In this document: positions 36,366-47,002 of the stretch, piece by piece | How positions within the stretch are numbered: the stretch's first letter is position 1 | Layout of the letters: each line of letters opens with the position of its first letter | From: Ailurus styani | Lineage: Eukaryota > Chordata > Mammalia > Carnivora > Ailuridae | Direction: 5' to 3' | Assembly (NCBI GenBank): GCA_002007465.1 | Contig: LNAC01000768.1 | Coordinates: 558,001 to 622,000 of the forward strand | DNA length: 64,000 nucleotides | Position numbers and translations under genes: made by a program | The notes under the pieces: model-generated | What the model was told of the DNA's origin: nothing | The model's input: the letters and a program-made list of their open reading frames with translations, nothing else | Database searches by the model: none

Positions 36366-36740
36366 TTCCATCAAGAATTCTTTTCCAGGGGTCAGCGGGG
36401 AAGACAGCAGAGTAGTAAGATGCTGAGCTCACCTGTTCCAAAGATACAACTAGATCACACTCACATAAGCATAAACAACCCAGAAAAGAATCTGAGACGG
36501 AGAGAAGAAAGTCCACAACTACAGGTAGACAAAATCCCACATCAAAGAAGGTTGGAATGGTGAAGACACAGTCTGGGAGCAACAGAGACCACGGCTGTCC
36601 ACGGTGGGGAGGATGCCAGTGACGCAGAAAAGGGCAAAAAATAGACTTTCCCACCTCAGAGTTACTGAATGGGTAGGAGGAACCCCTGAAATAATTGCTT
36701 TGAAAGAGGGAGAGGCCAAATTTCTTGAGTTCTTATAACC
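36366..36740 (+). mobile_element. L1 5' UTR fragment
   Basis: Carnivoran L1 5' leader: ATGCTGAGCTCACCTGTTCC, ATAAGCATAAACAACCCAGA, ATAATTGCTTTGAAAGAGGG. The 119-codon frame on the opposite strand (36295-36654) is antisense L1 and not a gene. Confidence 0.8.
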
Positions 36741-37725
36741 AATGGCCTTAAAGGCCCTGTTTCTTCCTGCTTTAGTTTTGGTAGCTTGTATGTTTCTAGG
36801 AATTTTGTTTTCATATATATTTCCATAATATTCTGTTACAAGTGTTTGTATTATTGTGGTGTTTGTTGTTATTTCTCCTCTCTTGTGACTTTATTGGGTC
36901 CCTGCCCTTTTTTTGATGAATCTGGATAGAGTTTTACCAACTTTTTTTTAAGATTTATTTATTTGTTTATTTGATACAGAGAGAGAGATTACAAGTAGGC
37001 AGAGAGGCAGGCAGAGAGANTTTTTTTTTAAGATTTATTTATTTATTTATTTGCTACAGAGAGAGAGATTACAAGTAGGCAGAGAGGCAGGCAGAGAGAG
37101 AGGAGGAAGCAGGCTCCCTGCTGAGCAGAGAGCCCGATGCGGGCCTCGATCCCAGGACGCTGAGATCATGACCTGAGCCGAAAGGAGAGGCTTTAACCCA
37201 CTGAGCCACCCAGACGCCCGAGTTTTACCAATTTTGTTGATCTTTTCAGAGAACCAGTTCCTAGTTCTATTGATCTGTTNTTGAGCCACCCACACGACCG
37301 AGTTTTACCAATTTTGTTGATCTTTTCAGAGAACCAGTTCCTAGTTCTATTGATCTGTTCTATTGTGGGTTGTTTTTTTGTTTGTTTGTTTTTTAGTTTC
37401 TATATCTTTATCTCCTCTAATCATCACTATTTCTGTCCTCCTACTGGTTTGGGGCTTTATTTGTTCTTTTTTCTAGCTCCTTTAGGTGTAAAGTTAGGTT
37501 GTTTACTGGAGCTTTTTTTATCTATATCTTTATCTAGATCTATGCATCTGCTAAGTCCATTTGCTCTATAGTATTTTTTAAAACTCATCTTTTATTATCA
37601 ATTTTCTGCCTGGATGATTTATCTGTCATTGAGAGTTGGGTATTAAGTCCCCTACCCTACTGCTGTTTATTTCTCTTTAAATGTGTTTGATATTTGCTTT
37701 GCGTATGTAAGTGTGTCAACGTTGG
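36741..37725 (-). mobile_element. inverted L1 ORF2 segment (endonuclease to linker region)
   Basis: Antisense L1 ORF2: TTTCTTCCTGCTTTAGTTTT, TTTTGTTGATCTTTTCAGAG, CTAGCTCCTTTAGGTGTAAA, TAAGTCCCCTACCCTACTGC. It lies between a sense L1 5' UTR piece and a sense ORF2 reverse-transcriptase piece, the arrangement produced by 5' inversion during target-primed reverse transcription. A SINE and two single N positions disrupt it. Confidence 0.8.
36943..37218 (-). mobile_element. CAN-type SINE, present as one partial and one complete copy joined by N
   Basis: The first 77 bases of a minus-strand SINE (36943-37019) are followed by N at 37020, then a complete SINE (37021-37218). Target sequence GAGTTTTACCAA occurs at about 36934-36945 and 37219-37230, so only one real insertion is implied. 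A second partial copy of the SINE end (37281-37299) and 60 bp of flank follow another N at 37280. Confidence 0.85.
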
Positions 37726-40115
37726 ATGCCTAAATACAAGTGTGGTTCAATATTTGTAAAACGATCAACATGACAAATCACATCAATAAGAGAAAGAATA
37801 AAAACTGTATGATCATTTCAACAGATGCAGAAAAATTATTTGACAAAGTACAACATCCATTCTTGATAAAAACCCTCTGCAAAGTAGGTCTTCAGGGAAT
37901 ATACCTCAACATAATACAGCCCTTACAGGAAAAACCCACAGCAAACATCATTCTCAATGGAAAAACCAATAGCTTTTCCCCTAACGTGAGGAATAAGATA
38001 AGGATGTCCCCTCTCACCACTTTTATTCAATATAGTATCAGAAGTCCTAGCCACGGCAATTAAACAACAAAAAGAAATAAAAGGTAATGAAATCAGCAAG
38101 GAAGAAGTCAAATTTTCACTATTTGTAGATGACAAGATACTATATACAGGAAACCTTTAACACTCCACCAAACAACTGCTATAACCGATAAAATGAATTC
38201 AGTAATGTGACAAGATAAAAAAAAATCAATCTACAGAAATGTATTCCTGTACACTAATGATGTAGCAGCAGAAAGTGAAATTAAGAAAACAATCCCTTTT
38301 ACAACTGCACCAAAAACAATAAAATATCCGGGAATAAACTTAACCAAAGAGGTGAAAGATGTATACTCTGAAAATTATATAATACTGATGAAAGAAATTC
38401 AAGACAATGCAAAGAAATGGAAAGACAGTCCATCCTCATGAGTTGAAAGAACAAGTATTGTGAAGATGTTCATACCACCCAAACCAATCTACGGATTTAA
38501 TGCAATTCCTATCAAAATACCAACAGCATTTTTCACAGAGCTAGAACAAACAATCCTAAAATACAAATGGAACCACAAAGGACTCGAAATAGCCAAAGCA
38601 ATCTTGAAAAAGAAACAAAACTGCTGGTATCACAATTCTGGATTTCAAGTTGTATTACAAAGTGTTAGTAATTAAATCAGTATGGTATTAAAAGAAAACA
38701 AAACAGTATGGTATTGACATGAACAGACCCAGTGACATCAATGGAACTGAACAGACATCAGTGGAACTGAACAGAAAACCCAGAAGTAAACCCACAATTA
38801 CATGGTCAATTAATCTTCAACAAAGGAGGAATGAATATTCAATGGGAAGAAGATAGTCTCTTCAACAAATGGTGTTGAGAAAACTAGTCAGCTACATGCA
38901 AAAGAATGAAACTGGACCACTTCCATTCAAAATACACAAAAATAAACTCGAAATAGATTAAAGACCTAAATGAGAGAGCTGAAACCATAAAAATCTTTGA
39001 AGAGAGCATGGGCACTGATTTCTCTGACATAAGCCACAGCAACATTTTCCTAGCTATGTCTCCTGAGGCAAGGCAAATAAAAGTAAAACTAAACTATTGG
39101 GATTACATCAAAATAAAAAGCTTCTGCACAGCAAAGGAAACAATCAACAAAACTAAAAGACAACCTACTGAATGGGAGAAGATATTCGCAAATGACATAT
39201 CCAACAACATATAAATGTTAATATCCAAAACATATAAAGAACTTCTAAAACTTAACACCAAAACTAAATAATCCAGTTAAGACTGGGCAGAAGACATGAA
39301 CATACATTTCTCCAAAGAAGGCCCTCGGATAGCCAACAGACACATGAAAAGATGCTCAACATCACTCATCACCAGGGAAATGCAAATCAAAACTACAGTG
39401 AGAAACCATCACACACCTGTCAGAATGCCTAAAATCAAAACAAAAAAAACAACACGTGTGGCGAGGATGTGAAGAAAAAGGAACATTCGTGCACTGTTGG
39501 TGGGAATGCAAACTGGTGCAGCTACTGCAGAAAACAGCATGGTGGTTCCTCAAAAATTTAAAAACGGAACTACCCTATAATCCAGTAATCTCATTACTGG
39601 GTATTTACTCAAAGAATAAGAAAACACTAATTTAAAGGGATACATCCACATCTATGTTTACTGCAGCATTAGTTACAATAGCCAAACTACGGAAGCAGCT
39701 CAAGTGCCCATCATTTGACAAATGGCTAAAGAAGATGTAGTAAGTTTAAACACACACACACAAACACACACGCACACACACACACACCACACACAATGGA
39801 ATATTATTCAGGCATGAAAAGAACGAAATCTTGCCATTTGCAACAACACAGATGGAGCTACAGAGTACAATACTAAAGCAAAATAAGTCAGTCAGAGAAA
39901 GACAAAAACCGTATGATCTCACTCATATGTGGAACTGAAGAAACAAATGAGCAAAGGAAAAGAAAGAGAGGGAGAGAAACCAAGAAACAGCGAAACAACA
40001 GAGAACAAACTGATGATTACTAGAGGGGAGGGGAGTGGGGGATGGACGAAACAGGTGATAGGGATTAAAGAGTACACTTACTATGATGAAAAATAAAATA
40101 ATTATAAACTTCTTT
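37726..40115 (+). mobile_element. L1 ORF2 reverse transcriptase part to 3' UTR
   Basis: The frame 37740-38063 carries ORF2 blocks ([20 protein letters not shown]), and the catalytic FxDD motif is seen just downstream as FVDD (TTTGTAGATGAC near 38120). The C-terminal part at 38460-39214 is broken into several frames. The 3' UTR holds a (CA)n tract (39750-39797) and ends near 40115. Multiple stops make it inactive. Confidence 0.9.
39750..39797. repeat. (CA)n microsatellite in L1 3' UTR
   Basis: CACACACAC with interruptions. Confidence 0.95.
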
Positions 40116-40403
40116 TCCATCCTCACTGATATCTCTAGTCAAAGTGTTTGAACCCACTTCCAAACTATGAGTAGCTACCAGGTGTATATAACTAAATGTA
40201 AGCATATTACTTCACTAATGTTTTCACATGAGTAGAAATCATATTTAAATTATAAAAGGTAATGATAACTTTCAAAGATTTAGTGGTTTTGATGAATAAT
40301 GAATTGAAAAAACTTTAGGAATAGGCTTTCATTAAAAATTGAAACAAAATACAATTCTGTTACTAACTTAGTAAACAATGCCTTTTTTAATTTTTTTAAT
40401 TTT

Positions 40404-40473
40404 TTTTATTTTTTTTAAGATTTTATTTATTCATTTGACAGAGAGAGAGAGATTACAAGCAGGCAGAGAGGCA
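40404..40473 (-). mobile_element. CAN-type SINE, partial at a gap edge
   Basis: First 70 bases of a minus-strand SINE, cut by the gap. The same 220-base block (40254-40473) recurs identically at 41340-41559, where the SINE is complete. Confidence 0.9.
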
Positions 40474-41252
40474 NNNNNNNNNNNNNNNNNNNNNNNNNNN
40501 NNNNNNNNNNNNNNNNNNNNNNNNNNNNNNNNNNNNNNNNNNNNNNNNNNNNNNNNNNNNNNNNNNNNNNNNNNNNNNNNNNNNNNNNNNNNNNNNNNNN
40601 NNNNNNNNNNNNNNNNNNNNNNNNNNNNNNNNNNNNNNNNNNNNNNNNNNNNNNNNNNNNNNNNNNNNNNNNNNNNNNNNNNNNNNNNNNNNNNNNNNNN
40701 NNNNNNNNNNNNNNNNNNNNNNNNNNNNNNNNNNNNNNNNNNNNNNNNNNNNNNNNNNNNNNNNNNNNNNNNNNNNNNNNNNNNNNNNNNNNNNNNNNNN
40801 NNNNNNNNNNNNNNNNNNNNNNNNNNNNNNNNNNNNNNNNNNNNNNNNNNNNNNNNNNNNNNNNNNNNNNNNNNNNNNNNNNNNNNNNNNNNNNNNNNNN
40901 NNNNNNNNNNNNNNNNNNNNNNNNNNNNNNNNNNNNNNNNNNNNNNNNNNNNNNNNNNNNNNNNNNNNNNNNNNNNNNNNNNNNNNNNNNNNNNNNNNNN
41001 NNNNNNNNNNNNNNNNNNNNNNNNNNNNNNNNNNNNNNNNNNNNNNNNNNNNNNNNNNNNNNNNNNNNNNNNNNNNNNNNNNNNNNNNNNNNNNNNNNNN
41101 NNNNNNNNNNNNNNNNNNNNNNNNNNNNNNNNNNNNNNNNNNNNNNNNNNNNNNNNNNNNNNNNNNNNNNNNNNNNNNNNNNNNNNNNNNNNNNNNNNNN
41201 NNNNNNNNNNNNNNNNNNNNNNNNNNNNNNNNNNNNNNNNNNNNNNNNNNNN
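40474..41252. other. assembly gap (779 N)
   Basis: Run of N. The long frame drawn through it is not real. Confidence 1.
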
Positions 41253-41339
41253 CTCTGCCTCCTTGTGATCTCTCTCCCTCTGTGAAATAAATAAATATAA
41301 TCTAAAAAAAATAAATAAATAAAAATAATAAAATAAAAT
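41253..41339 (+). mobile_element. CAN-type SINE, 3' tail only, at a gap edge
   Basis: CTCTGCCTCCTTGTGATCTC and an extended AAAT/AAAAT tail: the end of a plus-strand SINE whose head is hidden in the gap. It abuts the second copy of the duplicated flank. Confidence 0.9.
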
Positions 41340-41495
41340 AAAAGGTAATGATAACTTTCAAAGATTTAGTGGTTTTGATGAATAATGAATTGAAAAAACT
41401 TTAGGAATAGGCTTTCATTAAAAATTGAAACAAAATACAATTCTGTTACTAACTTAGTAAACAATGCCTTTTTTAATTTTTTTAATTTTTTTTAT

Positions 41496-41697
41496 TTTTT
41501 TTAAGATTTTATTTATTCATTTGACAGAGAGAGAGAGATTACAAGCAGGCAGAGAGGCAGGCAGAGAGAGAGGAGAGAGGAGGAAGCAGGCTCCCCGCTG
41601 AGCAGAGAGCCCGACGTGGGTCTCGATCCCAGGACCCTGGGATCATGACCTGAGCCGAAGGCAGCGGCTTTAACCCACTGAGCCACCCAGGCGCCCA
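41496..41697 (-). mobile_element. CAN-type SINE, young, complete
   Basis: Near-consensus minus-strand copy. Duplication AACAATGCCTTTTTT at about 41460-41475 and 41698-41711. Confidence 0.95.
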
Positions 41698-42004
41698 ACA
41701 ATGCCTTTTTTTAAATTCAAAACTTTAAGAAGTTTCAAAAGTGCTTAATAATTGCAAAGTATCCTAGGCACTGAGAAACTTTAGTCTCTATAGAAGTATT
41801 GTTATAATGCTGCTACACAACAATAAAAAGCAAATGTTCATTGCTTATGCATCTGAAGTCAGGTGGGGTCAGTTAGAAGACTCTGATCATCTTACCTGGG
41901 TTGAATGGTTGAGTGATCTACACTGGCTTTTTCTGAGACCTATACGGTAGCTCCCCTCAATTTGTCTTTCATCCTCCATTATATTATCACATTGTCTTAA
42001 TGAG

Positions 42005-42028
42005 CATTCTTCAGAAAAACAGAATCTA

Positions 42029-42063
<35 letters not shown>

Positions 42064-42393
42064 GGCTGAAATCCAGAAAGTTCTATTCAAGTCCAAAGGT
42101 AATCCACTAGAGAAAGAAGAGCCAAGTTGCAGATGAAGTTCAAAGGCAGTCTGCTGGAAAATTCTCCCTTGTATGCTGAAGGCTATTGTTTTAGTTCTAT
42201 TCAGGTGTTTAACTGATTGGATAAGGCCTGTTTGCATATTATGGAGAACAATCTGCTCTACTAAAAGTCCACTGATTCAGATATTAATGTCATCCAAAAA
42301 GACCCTCACAGAAAGACCCTAAATAATGTTTGACAAAATATCTGGGTGCTAGGGTGGCCCTGATTAACCAATACATTAAAACTAACCATCACA
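42005..42393 (-). mobile_element. MLT2-like LTR (ERVL family)
   Basis: Antisense LTR: GCATTCTTCAGAAAAACAGA at its 3' side, a (GT)n at 42032-42060, TTGGATAAGGCCTGTTTGCA, AAATAATGTTTGACAAAATA and AACTAACCATCACA at the 5' edge. The family name is from memory. This is an old, non-coding remnant of an endogenous retrovirus-like element. Confidence 0.7.
42032..42060. repeat. (GT)n microsatellite in the LTR
   Basis: About 14 GT units. It creates an apparent histidine-threonine run in an antisense frame that is not a protein. Confidence 0.95.
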
Positions 42394-42640
42394 CATGGGA
42401 ATAGCACAGTCCTGGGAAAGTGAGAGAAAATACGCAAATTTCTTTAAGCATATTCAGAACGGGTATGACACTACTTCTGCCACCATCTATGGGATCAATG
42501 AAGTCACAACACCAGCCCATGTTTACAGAATGGGGAATGAGGTGCCAGCTCTTCAACATGAGGAACTGCAAAGTCATAGGTCAAGGTACATGGATACAGA
42601 AAGTGGTAAACAATCGAAGTTATTAATGCAATCACTCTAA
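42394..42640. mobile_element. possible ERVL-internal sequence beside the LTR
   Basis: The first about 55 bases are shared with 35040-35095. The remainder (CACTACTTCTGCCACCATCT, CAGAATGGGGAATGAGGTGC) has two overlapping 68-81-codon frames without a recognised domain. It could be a remnant of the internal region joined to the LTR. Confidence 0.35.
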
Positions 42641-45582
42641 ACCCTTTTTTAAATTTTGGTATGATTTTATTTTAACAAATCTTCATTGCCTGATTTAATC
42701 ATATGCTTAGATGAATAATTCAGGATGCTTTCTTACAAGTAAGTCCAGATAAGATTTGTGATATTTGAACTTAAAAAGTATCTATTCTTGCTTGAAAAAT
42801 GGCTAACAACCATATTATATAGCACACCAGATTTGCAAGTTAGAATTTTTAACCACTATAGCAAAAACAGTAAGCCAGATGTTTAGTCATCTATCAACAC
42901 TTCTGTGACCTGCAGAATATGTAGTGTGAGGAGACTGAGCATTTATACATTTTATGCCCTGATTTAAAGCTGGATCCCCAATGCTTAATGATTATACAAA
43001 TTTAAATAATGAGTATTTAAATGTCATGCTTCTGTCCTGAAGTGATGTTCCTCTATTTTTCTTCCTTCATAGATCATTTTATGGAAGAGTTACAAATTTC
43101 TACATGAATGAGGCCAAGGAAAGCTTAAAAAATGGAAGCAAAACAAAAATAATTTCATATAAATATTGACAAGAATTTTTTATGTTAAGATAAATCTTAG
43201 TAATCATTTGGTTTTTCAAATATTGGCTAGGCCACAAATATGTCAAGGTAAAAAAAAAAGAAAAATTATATATGAAACATTTTCTGATGCTCTCTGAAAA
43301 TAAAAAAATGTGATTAAAGTCATTAGAAAAATAGTTACTTATAATTGTTATAAACTATATATTTTTTCATTTTTATTCTCTTTTGGAAATGTTAATGAAC
43401 TTTGATATTTTAAGATTTAATTATGCATGAGTAATATTTTTATCATGCTTATTTGAAAAAGGCTTTATTTTTATTTTTATGATTTCCTGTTTTCAGATTT
43501 AAAATTTATTCTTCCTACTGGTAAGAAACATAAATTCTAGGTTTGAATAAATTATACATACAAACAGCCAGAGATGTAAAGAAAGGTAGTATATTAATAT
43601 ATTACACTTACAAACAGCTGGAGCTCACCAAATAATTTGGTATTTCAAATTGATTTTAAATACTGATCTAGTATTTTAGGTTACTGATTTAATATTTTAG
43701 ATTTTAAAAGCTGATTTAGTGACTCGTAATATTCACAAAGATAACTAACACTAATCCAGTAAAAAAAATTCTCTATTATACACAGACACATTTTATCATA
43801 TAATGTCACCTTATTTTAAGCAGTATTCATATTACCATTTTCAGGACAAACCCATGGTCCCTTATTTTTCTGGAGTCACGTACAGGAAGCACCTGTTGGT
43901 CTCTGAGTTTAATTCATGATACCTGCTAGCTTCACGAAAGCAAACAAATGATTTTTGAAACATAACTCAAAGTTGCAAAGATTTATACACAGGCAAGAAC
44001 TTCTTCCATTACATATTCTTCCATTACATATAATTTCCCCCAGTCAGCCTCCTCCTAGCACATTCCAAATTAGACAAATAGATCATATCAGAATACACAA
44101 GAAGAATAAACTTTAAAATTAATCTTCATCATCAAGTCAAAGATGTTTCTCTTTAGACCAGTATCTGGATATCATTTCTTTGTAGATTTTGCCATCTCAA
44201 TTAGTATTAGTATAATACTAATTATTCCATAAATGGTCCAAATAAAACAGAGGCACCGAACTTTCAGGCAACTATGTATCACTCTGAAATGTTTCAGATC
44301 TTCATATAAAACTTTTCAGACTACATAAATCCTATGTACCAGAGAGGGAAATACTTCTCACCTGCAATACAATTAAGAACTAGACTGCAATAATAAAAAT
44401 ATGTATTTTTTCAAATGTATTCCTCTAGATTTCATCTCTTGAAATGGGTAAGGGACATTATAGGATCTGGGAAAATATAATCTTCAATATTAAGGCTAAA
44501 TGAGAGACCAACATAAGCTAAGGAGGAGTTGTTAAGTTAGGAAAAAAAGGTAAAACCATGAAGCAATGTTACACTAATTTTGGTTAGAAAGATCTGGATG
44601 CCAAAATTGTCTCTGACATTACTATGGGTTTGAAGACCTAAAGAAAATTTTCAAGAATTTTAAATTTCTTCCTGTCAGAAGCAAGCATAATAATAAAGTG
44701 TTAGAGAAATTCTGAGAATTAAATGATAACTCATATGGATTATTTGGCATAGTTTTTCCTCAATATGTGGTTACTGCTATCCTTTATACTCTAATTTTTA
44801 TTGGGACAGGAAATAAATTGGTCTCTTCTAGTGTTGTATCTTCAGACACTAGAACAATTCCTGTAACATCAAGTCTACAGTAAATATTGGCGAATGGGTT
44901 AATAAATACATCTGGCAAGCACACAAAAATGAGAAAAGAACAAATGAGAATTTAAAATGCTACATTTCTCAGTACTGTTCAATTAATTGGAAAGGCTTTA
45001 CTTTAATAAGACATATTGAGCAGAAAGGTACTGTCCAATTTATCTTTAAATATTTATTATATTAATGTACTATGAATTAATGTGGTTGCCTTAATGGGAA
45101 ATGCACTTGGGAAGTGACATTCCAACAAAAATGGTAAACATTCAGATAAAATCAAAGAAAATACTGTGTAATAAAGGAAGATATTTTTAAACTGATTCTC
45201 AGGAACTTAATAATTTACCCTTGCCCAATTTGGAATTGACTTTGTTTATACTTTTTAAAAATATGACAATATTTTCAATGGTCATTTCACTTCTAGTCAT
45301 CACATAACTATCTTCTGTATTCTCCTATTTCTTTGTATAGCTCTCCCCCTGGAATTCCATATTAATGTGTTTACTGCACTGCTTTTGCACATTTATCTTT
45401 ATTTATTCTTTTCCCTGATATTTTCTACTCCCTTTTGTATCCTTCTTTTCACTTTGGGAACTCTTGAATGATACAATATATGGTCATCAACCTGAATATA
45501 TAAGTCTAGGGCTTTAAAATAAAGAATTAATTAAGAAATTGGTGGGAGGACTATTGTAATGGTGGATTAGAAAGTTTAAGTA
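42641..45582. other. AT-rich unique DNA; possible L2 trace at about 44805-44915
   Basis: Nearly 3 kb with no SINE, L1 or LTR I can recognise and no frame of note. CAGACACTAGAACAATTCCT and CAGTAAATATTGGCGAATGG weakly follow the L2 3' end. Confidence 0.45.
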
Positions 45583-45820
45583 GGGGCTTCTGGGTGACTG
45601 AGTCATTAAGCGTCTGCCTTCAGCTCAGGTCAGATGCCAAGGTCCTGGAACAAGCCCCTCCCACCCCCCCCACCCCCGATAGAGCCCTGCATCCGGTCTC
45701 CCTGCTCAGCTGGGAGCCTAGGAGCCTGCTTCTCCCTCTCCCTCTCCCACTTCCCCTGCTTGTGTTCCCTCTCTCGCTGTGTCTCTGTCAAATAAATAAA
45801 TAAACTTTAAAAAAAAAAAG
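45583..45820 (+). mobile_element. CAN-type SINE, arctoid-type subfamily
   Basis: Head GGGGCTTCTGGGTGACTGAG, a C-rich expansion at about 45655-45680, and the 'CCCTGCTTGTGTTCCCTCTC' end typical of the older caniform subfamily. A long A/G tail follows. Confidence 0.9.
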
Positions 45821-45839
45821 AAAAAAAAAAGGAAAGAAA

Positions 45840-46260
45840 CAAAGTTTGAAGTGATTAAAGTACCTTAGAAAGTATTTTCTCCTAACTCTGATTGCAAACA
45901 TTTGAGAGATAACAAGGAAATAAAAACTGTAACAGCTAAGCTGAGCATCTGAGGTCATTTTTCCCTAACTTTCCAGGAATTTAGAAGGAGGTAAATGAGA
46001 CACTAAGAAGCTAAGCAATGATTCTGAAAGCCTTGTGAGACAGGGGGACAAACCTCGTAACCAGAACCTGACAAGCGAAGCCTGGAAAAACCACCCACAT
46101 TTTGGGTAGGACATCCTAAAGCAAAGATAGATGGGGGTGAACCAATAAAGATAATTTCTCAAAGGGACTAAAGCCCAGAGTTTTAGCATTTCACTTGTCA
46201 AAACTAAATTGAGAAGAAATGGGATTGCTAATGCCACTGGCCAAGTGGCAGAAGGATACA
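45840..46260. other. unassigned DNA before the old L1
   Basis: No domain in the 98-codon minus frame (45965-46261). It could be the leader of the adjoining old L1. Confidence 0.4.
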
Positions 46261-46650
46261 ACTATCCTCTCTGAAGGAAATAATCTCATGCAGACTTTAG
46301 GTTATTCCTACAACTTTTTATGTATACTACTACATAAAATAAAAACAATGATAAAAACAATAAAAACAATGATAATGTAGCACACGTGAAGAAAAGTCAG
46401 TATGAATTAGCCCACTGATTCAAGAGATGGTAAAAACACACTCCCAAGGGATCTAGATACAGGAGTTCTCAAATCCTAAATTTAAAATAACTATAACACA
46501 TTCAAGGAAATTAAAAACTTAAAGTTCCAGCAGAGAATAATAAACACTTGGTCTACAAACATAATAATAAAACTCCTGAAGTTAAAGAAAGACCTAAAAA
46601 AAAAAAAGATAAAGAAAAACCTTAAAAATAGAGTACAAAGCAGATTTTCT

Positions 46651-47002
46651 TTTTTTTTAAATTTAATTTAATTTTATTTATTTATTTGACACAGAGAGAG
46701 AGAGAGAGAGATCACAAGCAGGCTGAGAGGCAGGCAGAGAGAGAGGAGNGAAAAACCTTAAAAATAGAGTACAAAGCAGATTTTCTTTTTTTTAAAATTT
46801 AATTTAATTTTATTTATTTATCTGACACAGAGAGAGAGAGAGAGAGATCACAAGCAGGCTGAGAGGCAGGCAGAGAGAGAGGAGGAAGCAGGCTCCCTGC
46901 TGAGCAGAGAGCCCCATGAGAGCCTCCATCCATCCCAGGACCCTGAGATCATGACCTGAGCTGAAGGCAGAGGCTTTAACCCACTGAGCCACCCAGGCGC
47001 CC
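46651..47002 (-). mobile_element. CAN-type SINE, partial copy then complete copy joined by N
   Basis: Bases 46614-46748 (35-45 bp flank plus the SINE start) recur after N at 46749 as 46750-46884, now with the complete SINE to 47002. Target duplication CAAAGCAGATTTTC sits at about 46637-46650 (and again at 46773-46786) and after the SINE at 47002-47015. Confidence 0.9.

Noticed and set aside
36295..36654. 119-codon minus-strand frame
   Set aside because: Antisense of the L1 5' UTR. No codon-level sign of a protein.
40378..41268. 296-residue open frame
   Set aside because: It is almost entirely N from the assembly gap, with SINE sequence at both ends.
41887..42237. 116-codon minus-strand frame with a histidine-threonine run
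   Set aside because: The run is a GT microsatellite within an LTR. The rest is LTR sequence.
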